Positions 32,425-39,639 of a DNA stretch of 64,000 bases are shown here, piece after piece. The DNA lies in NCBI RefSeq assembly GCF_900068895.1, contig NZ_CDPK01000002.1, positions 375,519 to 439,518 on the forward strand, read 5' to 3'. Within the stretch, counting starts at the first letter, position 1. Every line of letters starts with the position of its first letter. Below the pieces are notes generated by a model, which saw nothing but the letters and a program-made list of their open reading frames with translations, was not told where the DNA came from and did not search any database. The translations under genes and the position numbers were made by a program. Origin of the DNA: Erwinia sp. ErVv1. GTDB lineage: Bacteria > Pseudomonadota > Gammaproteobacteria > Enterobacterales > Enterobacteriaceae.

Positions 32425-33075
32425 ATGTTCATCAGAGCTTATTTAAGGGCATCGACGGAAGATCAGTTCGCCGATCGGGCAAAAGAGATGCTGGAGCAGT
32501 TCGTCCAGGAACGGGGGCATAAAATCGCCAGCTACTATCGGGAGAACATCAGCGGTACAAAACTTGACCGTCCGGAGCTGGGCCGCTTACTAATGGACAG
32601 TCACCGTAATGATATTTTGCTGGTCGAGCAGATAGACCGCCTGACCCGTCTCAGCAACAGTGACTGGATGACGCTGAAAAAGCAGATAGAACAACACGAG
32701 TTGCGGATTGTCAGCCTGGATGTCCCCACTTCATGGCAGGCACTGTCAGATAAAGACCCTTCGCAGGTCGACCCTATCACCCGCGCCGTGATAACCGCCA
32801 TCAATAATATGCTTATCGATCTGATGGCCGCGATGTCGCATAAGGACTGGCTGAGTCGCCGCCAGCATCAAAAGCAAGGAATTGAACGGGCCCATACGCT
32901 GGGTAAATACCGGGGAAAACAGGCCGATCAGGAACGGCATCAGAAAGTCCTGTACTACCGGCAGGTCAAGAAACTCAGTATCAGGGACACAGCGGATGCA
33001 ACGGGATACAGCCCTTCCCAGATATGCCGCATTCAGGCGCTGTACCGACAATCAGAAGCGAGTGATTTTGGTTAA
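32425..33075 (+). CDS. tnpR: Serine resolvase TnpR
   Basis: This 216-residue serine recombinase has the catalytic Ser in YLRASTEDQ near residue 10, LVEQIDRLTRL near 67-77, and a C-terminal HTH (SIRDTADATGYSPSQICRI). It resolves transposition cointegrates at res and usually represses its own promoter. It is divergent from tnpA. It looks intact, unlike the transposase. Confidence 0.92.
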   Translation: MFIRAYLRASTEDQFADRAKEMLEQFVQERGHKIASYYRENISGTKLDRPELGRLLMDSHRNDILLVEQIDRLTRLSNSDWMTLKKQIEQHELRIVSLDVPTSWQALSDKDPSQVDPITRAVITAINNMLIDLMAAMSHKDWLSRRQHQKQGIERAHTLGKYRGKQADQERHQKVLYYRQVKKLSIRDTADATGYSPSQICRIQALYRQSEASDFG

Positions 33076-33133
33076 GTCGTGATTGCTGTATGATGCCGAT
33101 GAGTATAACCGCTTATATATTGAGGGATTAATA

Positions 33134-33655
33134 ATGGCAAGAGCACTGGCCTGCCTGGGCGACAAAACAAGTTATGGGGAAATCATTTCTGCCACTGCGA
33201 CCTGGTTTGAGGGAAATAAAGCAATAGCCCGGACCGGTGACAAGGCATCATGCAGTAAATGTGATGGCTACTTTGAACTTCTGGCTTCGGCTCAGGACTG
33301 GGCCGAAGAAGGGCGGGCTTATGTTGCCACGGGTGACAGAGTGTTATGCCATTGCCCGGACCATTACGTTTTCGGCTCTGCCACACAGTATACCAGCACG
33401 ATGCCGGGTACCCTGACCTCCCGCAATACCCATCATACCTCCATTACTGCACAGCAAGCTCAGGACTCCAGCGCCCGGAACTGTATTCGCTTTCAGTGCG
33501 CCAGTGACGAGGGGCAGCTAATGGCCGGTTGCCGTTATACCCTGATGTTCGCGGACGGACGCTCTGAAGCTGGCGTTACCGATGAGCACGGGGTTACTGG
33601 ATGGCATTATGCCGAATCGGCAGACGATATCAGCCTGCATATTCTTACGGACTGA
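33134..33655 (+). CDS. PAAR-domain T6SS spike-tip protein with transthyretin-like tail (1)
   Basis: This 173-residue protein has start ATG 33134 and GAGGG upstream. The N-terminal PAAR domain (LACLGDKTSYGEIISA, IARTGDKASCSKCDG, VATGDRVLCHCPDH) covers about residues 4-76. PAAR proteins cap the VgrG spike of type Vi secretion systems and carry effectors. A linker leads to a C-terminal domain (about 115-173), RFQCASDEGQLM...CRYTL...DG...GVTDEHG, which resembles transthyretin-like PAAR extensions thought to bind cargo. It is the first gene of the cargo operon, 58 bp after tnpR. Confidence 0.85.
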   Translation: MARALACLGDKTSYGEIISATATWFEGNKAIARTGDKASCSKCDGYFELLASAQDWAEEGRAYVATGDRVLCHCPDHYVFGSATQYTSTMPGTLTSRNTHHTSITAQQAQDSSARNCIRFQCASDEGQLMAGCRYTLMFADGRSEAGVTDEHGVTGWHYAESADDISLHILTD

Positions 33656-33666
33656 GGAAAACATGT

Positions 33667-34197
33667 ATGTCAGACAACAGATGGAGCGGTGTGCACGGCA
33701 AAAACTCCGGGCTTGATGGTGATAAAACGTCAACAGGGGCAGTCTGTTATGCCGGGAGTCAGGGCTGGTCGGTGAACGGAAGGCGAAAGCTCTACGTGGG
33801 CGATAAAACGTCACTCTGCCCGAAGTGCGGGCAGCCAGGAGTGATTGCTTCCGGCGATCTCCGGCAGACCAACCCACAGGGACGGGCCGTAGCCGTCGAT
33901 GGTTCACCAGTACGCTGTGGATGTGCGACCGGAACGAACTTCGTTATTGCGGTGGGAAATCCGTCAACGGCAAAAATTGTCAGCGCACAGAGCCAGCCGG
34001 CACAGCAACCTTCTTCACGTAACACCCTTCGTTTTCAGTGTGCCGATGATGACGGCAGGCTGATGGTGGATTGCCGGTACGTTCTGATATTCCCGGAAGG
34101 CCACACCGAAACGGGGAGTACGGATAACCAGGGGATGACAGAGTGTCATTTTGCTGAATCCGCTGAAAATATTAACCTGCATATATTAATGGATTAA
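33667..34197 (+). CDS. PAAR-like T6SS protein with transthyretin-like tail (2)
   Basis: This 176-residue protein has start ATG 33667 and GAGGAAAA upstream. The N-terminus has PAAR-like repeats (LDGDKTSTGAVCYAG, LYVGDKTSLCPKCGQPG, VDGSPVRCGCATG). Its C-terminal 60 residues (RFQCADDDGRLMVDCRYVL to LHILMD) are closely similar to the tail of the upstream gene, so that the tail was duplicated or exchanged. Its stop shares one base with the effector start (TAATG), which suggests translational coupling and delivery of that effector. Confidence 0.82.
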   Translation: MSDNRWSGVHGKNSGLDGDKTSTGAVCYAGSQGWSVNGRRKLYVGDKTSLCPKCGQPGVIASGDLRQTNPQGRAVAVDGSPVRCGCATGTNFVIAVGNPSTAKIVSAQSQPAQQPSSRNTLRFQCADDDGRLMVDCRYVLIFPEGHTETGSTDNQGMTECHFAESAENINLHILMD

Positions 34198-35378
34198 TGA
34201 TGGCTGTTTACCACCTCAGTACCCGTATTAACTCTAATGTCCCGGCTGATTCTTTGTTGTATGACCTGTGCATTTATCGCATGGACTCCAGCAGGAATAA
34301 ATATCCTCTGGTGGATGTGAAACAACAGCCGTTTCTGGGTAATTATGAAACACATAGTCACATGGCCGGAAATATAAATGAGTCACTCTCGACCATTTAT
34401 ATTATGGAAATGAGGCTTTACCGAAAAACCATGTTACACACGCACTGTGTAACGCCTGTTCCGTTCACTAAGATGTACACGCTGGAAGAATTTGCATCAG
34501 GCAAAGCCTGGTCTCCGGTGAAGCGGGAAAACCCCTGTTATTTTGAGTCAAAAGGGACAATGAAGCCTGAAAGTCAGGGGGGCGAAACAAAGCAGATAAA
34601 AATCACCATTCCTGAACGACCGTTTATTGCTAAAGAATACTCCATTGGTAATCCCAGAGACCCTTTTGAAAAAAACAAAATTGAATCTGAGATAAACGAC
34701 AGATTTTATCATTATTCTTACCCTTATCAGGATAGGGCAAGTGTATGTGGACCTGCTGCATTTTTTTACTGTGTTCAAATGGACCGTCCTGATGTATATG
34801 CACAAGCTGCCAGGGAACTATGGCGGTATGGAAAGACTAAAATAGGTGCACTGACAATCTCCCCTGGCGAAGGGTGTAAACACCCTTCAGGTATGTTTTA
34901 TACAAGTGGAGGTCAGCCAAGGATCTTAGGGCTTGACTGGATGACACTGGCTGGACTCAGGGATTCAGAGAATACCATGCTGAGCTTTGAAGCTCTTGAT
35001 TCTCCAGTTGCTGGCATCACAATGTGGCAAACACTAACGGAATGGTTTGAAAAGGCCGGTTATGAAAAGGTGTTCAGTAATGTAGGAATCACTCAGGCAG
35101 GCGTCCAGGGAATCAGAGATTTAAATAAGTATGTAGAGCAAGGCCATAAAGTTGTGACATTAATAAATGATGGACTGCTTGAAGGTAGTACAAACAACAC
35201 GACATTACCTACGCACTGGGTTGTATGGGATGGTTCTGTAACACAGGATGATAATGGGTATGTTAATTTAAAATTATTTTCCTGGGGAAGGTCAGCTAAT
35301 TGGATTAAACAGAAAAAAGATTTGCAATTTTTTATCAATAGATTCTTCGGGGGGATGGTTTTCAAACCATTAAAATAG
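34197..35378 (+). CDS. Candidate T6SS effector with papain-like Cys/His site
   Basis: This 393-residue protein is of unrecognised family. The N-terminal ~150 residues have no motif I can name. The C-terminal part has a papain/C39-like pattern: Cys184 in SVCGPAAFFYC, His340 in PTHWVVWDG, and a downstream polar residue in LKLFSWGR. There is no signal peptide and no clear TM helix. It follows two PAAR genes and precedes a predicted lipoprotein gene by 2 bp, the usual effector-immunity layout. The lipoprotein's predicted periplasmic location suggests a periplasmic target such as peptidoglycan. The DNA is visibly more AT-rich than flanking genes. Confidence 0.65.
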   Translation: MMAVYHLSTRINSNVPADSLLYDLCIYRMDSSRNKYPLVDVKQQPFLGNYETHSHMAGNINESLSTIYIMEMRLYRKTMLHTHCVTPVPFTKMYTLEEFASGKAWSPVKRENPCYFESKGTMKPESQGGETKQIKITIPERPFIAKEYSIGNPRDPFEKNKIESEINDRFYHYSYPYQDRASVCGPAAFFYCVQMDRPDVYAQAARELWRYGKTKIGALTISPGEGCKHPSGMFYTSGGQPRILGLDWMTLAGLRDSENTMLSFEALDSPVAGITMWQTLTEWFEKAGYEKVFSNVGITQAGVQGIRDLNKYVEQGHKVVTLINDGLLEGSTNNTTLPTHWVVWDGSVTQDDNGYVNLKLFSWGRSANWIKQKKDLQFFINRFFGGMVFKPLK

Positions 35379-35380
35379 CC

Positions 35381-35767
35381 ATGAGGATATTTTCTGTTAT
35401 TTATATTTCATTTTCAGTATCAGCATGTACTTTACATGCTGATGTTACTCCTGATGGTAATTCACTTAACTATGCTATAGTAGGAACGCCGTATGCCAGT
35501 GAAATAAATATAAATGGTGGTGCTGTATCATCTTTAGATTCTAGTGGGAAAGAAAGATTCGTAGGTGAAATAATTCCCCCCGATACAGGATTAACTTTAA
35601 GGTATTGTAATGATTCTCCTGCTCACAATTGCGTCAGGATTCAGGGAGTACCAGTAAAGCAGGGGATCGTCACCATACGAGTAGCAGGCGGATTGTTTGG
35701 CACTAATGTAGCGACAGGCGGGGAATTTGATAAAACATATACTATTAAGATCAAAGATTCAGAATGA
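35381..35767 (+). CDS. Predicted lipoprotein, candidate immunity protein
   Basis: This 128-residue protein has a hydrophobic leader MRIFSVIYISFSVSAC whose VSAC fits a lipobox, giving a lipoprotein or at least an exported protein. The mature part is Gly/Thr-rich and beta-like, with one Cys pair (RYCNDSPAHNC). It starts 2 bp after the effector stop without a good ribosome site, so coupled translation is likely. By position it is inferred to neutralise the effector in the periplasm. I do not recognise the family. Confidence 0.65.
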   Translation: MRIFSVIYISFSVSACTLHADVTPDGNSLNYAIVGTPYASEININGGAVSSLDSSGKERFVGEIIPPDTGLTLRYCNDSPAHNCVRIQGVPVKQGIVTIRVAGGLFGTNVATGGEFDKTYTIKIKDSE

Positions 35768-35810
35768 TCTTCTTAAGATCGTTTGAGTGGTGCGCAGTAT
35801 CGAGATTCCC

Positions 35811-35853
35811 CTCAGAATACGAGAAGCCGCTCAGGTAGCGGTTCTCTCGTATC
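35811..35853. other. Long imperfect hairpin at the transposon's right end
   Basis: ATACGAGA-AGCCGCT pairs with AGCGGTTCTCTCGTAT around a CAGGT loop, with one bulge. It lies between the immunity gene and the right inverted repeat. It may terminate the cargo transcript, though the T run is poor. Confidence 0.45.
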
Positions 35854-35872
35854 GAGATGGTCAAATTTTAGT

Positions 35873-35910
35873 CCTAGCGTACAATATTTTCCGTTTCCCA
35901 AACGGAGCCC
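35873..35910 (-). repeat. Right terminal inverted repeat of the transposon
   Basis: It is the reverse complement of the left end, identical over the outer 33 bp, and is followed directly by the TTTTA duplication. Confidence 0.93.
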
Positions 35911-35915
35911 TTTTA
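35911..35915. repeat. Right target-site duplication TTTTA
   Basis: Identical to 29242-29246. Confidence 0.95.
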
Positions 35916-36126
35916 TAACGGGGTCACTCTGGGGGCGAGTGCTTACAGTATTTTGGGGCTGGCACGAAATCCGGGGGCATGGAGATTATTTAGATGGATG
36001 CCGCGGGACTATTATCGCAAAGTAGAAACGATGAGCCGCCCCAAATTAACAATGAAGACTGTTGGTTACGGTGTGAAAGCAAAAGTGATTTTCGACCTTC
36101 TTACGACAGAAAGTGGCAATAGTTAA
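35916..36126 (+). pseudogene. DUF4225-type gene, 3' part beyond the transposon
   Basis: The frame continues from 29246 as AFYNGVTLGASAYSILGL, then ARNPGAWRLFRWMPRDYYRK, and ends at a TAA at 36124-36126. The SAYxxLxLxxxPxAWRLFRxxxxDYxR stretch is the characteristic DUF4225 C-terminal motif as I recall it. Joined with 28637-29246, and allowing for the one-base deletion, the ancestral product was about 270 residues. Its stop overlaps by 4 bp the convergent small membrane-protein gene. Confidence 0.75.
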
Positions 36127-36437
36127 CCTTTGAAGATTTTCCGGTAACGCCAGGATTTGTATGAAAGTTTCGGGGGCTGAGCAAATGACATGATGGTGAT
36201 TCCAACGATAATCGCCAGCCCTCCCGCCATTACTCTGATGGGTGAAGTGAAAGCAACCAGTAATAGAAAAACAACAATACATACCCCTGTGACCCAGAGC
36301 AACGTACTAAATCGGCGGGCGAGATCATTGACCGCTTCTTCAAGAGTTCCGCCATAACTTTCCACGTTATTTTTGATTTTTTGAAGATCAGCATGGCTAA
36401 ATCCTGACTCCAGCAATGCAGTTTCACTCACTTTCAT
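36123..36437 (-). CDS. Small membrane protein, convergent with the disrupted DUF4225 gene
   Basis: This 104-residue protein has start MKVSETALLE at 36437 and AAGGTGG upstream. It has a helical N-terminal half (about residues 1-45), then two TM helices (STLLWVTGVCIVVFLLLVAF and MAGGLAIIVGITIMSF) and a basic tail. I do not recognise the family. The convergent overlap with a gene encoding a hydrophobic hairpin protein resembles pore-forming colicin/immunity pairs, so an immunity role is a hypothesis. The remaining region 36438-36738 has no supportable gene. Confidence 0.65.
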   Translation of the reverse strand: MKVSETALLESGFSHADLQKIKNNVESYGGTLEEAVNDLARRFSTLLWVTGVCIVVFLLLVAFTSPIRVMAGGLAIIVGITIMSFAQPPKLSYKSWRYRKIFKG

Positions 36438-36738
36438 AGCATTCCACCTTTCATCCCTAAAACTTGCAGATACTTCATGGCGAGTATACACGAAATAACT
36501 GACAAAACTGAACTGTCAGCGATAGCAAAGAAATCTAAATTTTTTGTAGACGAATCAGAGAATTGACTTACTAACGTGGTTTCTTGCGCGATTGGCCTTC
36601 CATTCCCGACGAGTATTGTTGCACACAAAATGGCCCTATTTATTCAGGAGAAATCGCGCGCAATCCGTTATCATAGCCGGCACTTTTTTGGGGTCACCGC
36701 CAGCCGATTGTGACCCGCCGGAACCAGGGAGCGATAAC

Positions 36739-38061
36739 GTGGAGAGCACCGCCGCGATTGATGTACGAACCTTGATTAATGAGGGCAGCCTAAGCCGCTA
36801 TCAGCAGCGCATTATCCTGCTCAGTTTTGCCGTCGTGGCGATGGACGGCATGGATATCGCCCTGATGGGGTTTATTGCCCCCGCGCTGAAAACGGCATGG
36901 GGCGTCAGTACCCAACAGCTGGGGGCGGTGATTGGTGCCGCGCTGGTGGGGCTGGCGTTGGGCGCGATGACGGCAGGCCCGCTGGCGGATCGCTTTGGCC
37001 GCCGGGTGATTATCATTAGCAGCGTGCTCTTTTTTGGCCTGCTAACGCTGGCGACGGCGTTTGCGAACAATCCTGAGCAGATGATGTTGTTCCGCTTTCT
37101 TACCGGGCTTGGCCTGGGCGCGGCCATGCCAAATGTGGGCACCCTGGTTGCAGAATACTCTCCGGCGCGCAGGCGCGCATTTCTGATCACCGTCGTATTT
37201 TGTGGCTTCACCTTCGGTGCGGCAGCAGGCGGCTTTGCCGCATCCTGGCTTATCCCCACGGCTGGCTGGCACGCGGTACTGATTTTGGGTGGCGTGCTGC
37301 CGTTAGTCATCGTTCCTTTTTTGCTGAAGTGGCTGCCGGAATCGGTGCAGTTCCTGCTTTCACGCGAGGCGCCTGCGCCGCTGATCCGCCAGATTGTCGA
37401 GCAGATGGCGCCGGGAACAACGGGGCCGGACAGCCACTTTGCCTGCGGTGAAAAAAAGGCTGACCGGGGCGCGGTCGGTCTGGTACTGACGCGACCTTAC
37501 CTGTTTGGCAGCACTATGCTGTGGTGCGGCTACTTTATGGGGCTGTTTCTGGTTTATCTGATCGGCAGCTGGCTGCCGACGCTGATAAAAGACATGGGAA
37601 TGACGGTGACGCAGGCGGCGCTGGTGACCGCTGTATACCAGGCTGGGGGGACGCTTGGCTCGCTGTTTGCGGGCTGGTTGATGGACCGTTTCAATGCCAA
37701 TCTGGCGCTGGCGGCGATCTACTTCGTCGGTGCTATCGCCACGGTAGCGATTGGCTATGTGCCCGCGCATACGCTTACGCTGAGCCTGGTCGCCTTCGGC
37801 AGCGGTTTTTGCCTGAACGGTGCCAATACCGGAATGAATGCGCTCTCTGCCAGCTACTATCCTACCCATGCCCGGGCAACCGGGTCCAGCTGGATGCATG
37901 GAGTGGGGCGCATGGGGGCCATTCTCAGCGCCTTTGTTGGGGCGCAGATGCTGGCGATCGGCTGGCATATCACCGAGGTATTTACCAGTCTGGCCCTCCC
38001 GGCGCTGCTGACCACGCTGATGCTGCTGGCAAAATACCGCTATGGCTATCGTCGCGATTAG
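36739..38061 (+). CDS. MFS transporter, aromatic acid:H+ symporter type
   Basis: This 440-residue, 12-TM major facilitator has the family-typical first-helix motif AMDGMDIALMGFIAPAL and loop motif GPLADRFGRR. It resembles PcaK/MhpT/BenK-type transporters of aromatic or related carboxylates. I use GTG 36739, with AGGGAG 7 bp upstream; the frame is open upstream but reads through unlikely sequence. hglS follows 91 bp downstream, so a shared substrate pathway is possible. Confidence 0.85.
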   Translation: MESTAAIDVRTLINEGSLSRYQQRIILLSFAVVAMDGMDIALMGFIAPALKTAWGVSTQQLGAVIGAALVGLALGAMTAGPLADRFGRRVIIISSVLFFGLLTLATAFANNPEQMMLFRFLTGLGLGAAMPNVGTLVAEYSPARRRAFLITVVFCGFTFGAAAGGFAASWLIPTAGWHAVLILGGVLPLVIVPFLLKWLPESVQFLLSREAPAPLIRQIVEQMAPGTTGPDSHFACGEKKADRGAVGLVLTRPYLFGSTMLWCGYFMGLFLVYLIGSWLPTLIKDMGMTVTQAALVTAVYQAGGTLGSLFAGWLMDRFNANLALAAIYFVGAIATVAIGYVPAHTLTLSLVAFGSGFCLNGANTGMNALSASYYPTHARATGSSWMHGVGRMGAILSAFVGAQMLAIGWHITEVFTSLALPALLTTLMLLAKYRYGYRRD

Positions 38062-38152
38062 CCTTGCCGGATCACAGTTTGCTCATTTTTTTCTCTGTGC
38101 CGCTGAGTTTCCAGTAATCTGAGCGCATTCCCGCAGCAGAAAAGGTCAGACG

Positions 38153-39526
38153 ATGGCAGACTCATGGGTTTCAGCAGACAGTATCCGCGCCGGGTTCGCC
38201 AGCGCGATGTCAGACATGTATCAGCGGGAGGTGCCACAGTACGGCACGCTGCTGAAGCTGGTCGCGCAGGTGAATAGTGAGGTGCTGGAGCAGGATCCGG
38301 CGCTGAAAACTCAGCTCGCCGCAGCCGGGGAGCTTTCCCGTCTCAGCGTAGAGCGCCACGGCGCAATACGCGTCGGCACGGCGGCGGAGCTTTCCACGCT
38401 GCGTGAACTGTTCGCCATTATGGGTATGTTCCCGGTCGGCTATTACGATCTCTCCCAGGCCGGCGTGCCGGTGCATTCAACGGCCTTCCGGCCCATCGAC
38501 GATCGCGCGCTCAGTATCAATCCCTTCCGGTTATTTACCTCGCTGCTGCGTCTGGATCTGATTGACGATCCGCATGTGCGGGCAAAAGCCACAGAGGTGC
38601 TCGCCGCCCGGGATATTTTCACCGCTGACTGTCGTGAGCTGATTGCCCTGCACCAGCGGCAGGGTGGTTTTAGTCAGGCGCAGGCCAGGGCCTTTATTCA
38701 CGAATCGCTGGAGACGTTCCGCTGGCATCAGCAAACAACCGTTGATAGCGACACCTATGAGGCGCTGAGCCAGCAGCATCGGTTAATTGCCGATGTTGTC
38801 TGTTTCCCCGGCTGCCACATTAACCACCTTACGCCGCGCACGCTGGATATCGATCGCGTGCAGGCACGGATGCCGGAAGTGGGGATCAGCCCCAAAGCGA
38901 TTATTGAAGGCCCGCCGACACGCCGTGTGGGATTGCTGCTTCGGCAGACCAGCTTTAAAGCGCTGGATGAACCGGTTAACTTTACCGATCGCATCGCGGG
39001 CACGCATACCGCGCGTTTTGGCGAGATCGAACAGCGCGGTGTGGCGCTAACCGCTAAAGGACGGGCGCTTTACGACAGATTACTGCAGGAAGCGGGCACT
39101 TCCAGTGACAACGTCACGCATCAACAGCGGCTGACGGCAGCATTCACTGCTTTTCCAGATGATGCACGTAAGCTCCGCCAGCAGGGGCTGGCATGGTTTA
39201 ACTGGGCACTGACCGAGAAAGGCCAGGCCAGTCCCGCAGCGATAGCCGCTGACGCAGACCCTGAAGAACTGATCGATCGCGGCCTGGTTGTTGCCACTCC
39301 GATGGTCTATGAGGACTTTCTGCCGGTCAGTGCGGCCGGAATTTTCCAGTCGAATCTCGGTGAACAGGCCCGCGTGCAGGCTCGGGGACGATCTGAACGC
39401 GAGGTGTTTGAAGCCGCTCTGGGGGCCGAAGTGGCTGATGAACTCACCCTGTACCAGCAGTGCGAGCAGCAGAGCCTGGGGCGCTGCGGTCTTACCCGGC
39501 CAGTGAGTCAGGATGCAGAAAGGTAA
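38153..39526 (+). CDS. hglS: 2-oxoadipate dioxygenase/decarboxylase-like protein (YdcJ/HglS)
   Basis: This 457-residue DUF1338/VOC-fold protein is close to Escherichia YdcJ. In Pseudomonas, HglS converts 2-oxoadipate to D-2-hydroxyglutarate in lysine catabolism using Fe(II). Candidate metal ligands are in VERHGAIRVGTAAEL (near residue 68), the HINHLTPRTLDID stretch (near 222) and a conserved Glu further on. It is probably cytoplasmic. The physiological substrate in enterobacteria is not settled. Confidence 0.88.
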   Translation: MADSWVSADSIRAGFASAMSDMYQREVPQYGTLLKLVAQVNSEVLEQDPALKTQLAAAGELSRLSVERHGAIRVGTAAELSTLRELFAIMGMFPVGYYDLSQAGVPVHSTAFRPIDDRALSINPFRLFTSLLRLDLIDDPHVRAKATEVLAARDIFTADCRELIALHQRQGGFSQAQARAFIHESLETFRWHQQTTVDSDTYEALSQQHRLIADVVCFPGCHINHLTPRTLDIDRVQARMPEVGISPKAIIEGPPTRRVGLLLRQTSFKALDEPVNFTDRIAGTHTARFGEIEQRGVALTAKGRALYDRLLQEAGTSSDNVTHQQRLTAAFTAFPDDARKLRQQGLAWFNWALTEKGQASPAAIAADADPEELIDRGLVVATPMVYEDFLPVSAAGIFQSNLGEQARVQARGRSEREVFEAALGAEVADELTLYQQCEQQSLGRCGLTRPVSQDAER

Positions 39527-39639
39527 TGCCAGCCTGCGCCCGTACCGGCGTTTAAGCATAATCTGCAAATAACGCGCTTGAGTGGACTTTGGTCCTGGGT
39601 CTGCAAATACTAGTCAGCAGACTTGTTACAGGTGAGATA

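Larger units (their letters stand above)
29247..35910. mobile_element. Tn3-family transposon carrying a type VI secretion effector module
   Basis: The element is 6,664 bp. Its ends are 38-bp inverted repeats, starting GGGCTCCG and containing the family-typical AAACGGAAAAT, that are identical over the outer 33 bp. It is flanked by the TTTTA duplication. Contents in order are tnpA (minus, broken), a res region, tnpR (plus), two PAAR proteins, a candidate effector and a lipoprotein. It interrupts a DUF4225-type gene whose reading frame rejoins when the element and one TTTTA copy are removed. Intact ends suggest recent insertion. Movement now would need transposase in trans. Confidence 0.95.

Noticed and set aside
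32425..33075. Phage or inversion-type recombinase with nearby prophage
   Set aside because: The recombinase lies inside clear Tn3-type ends beside a Tn3 transposase and res region. No phage structural genes are present.
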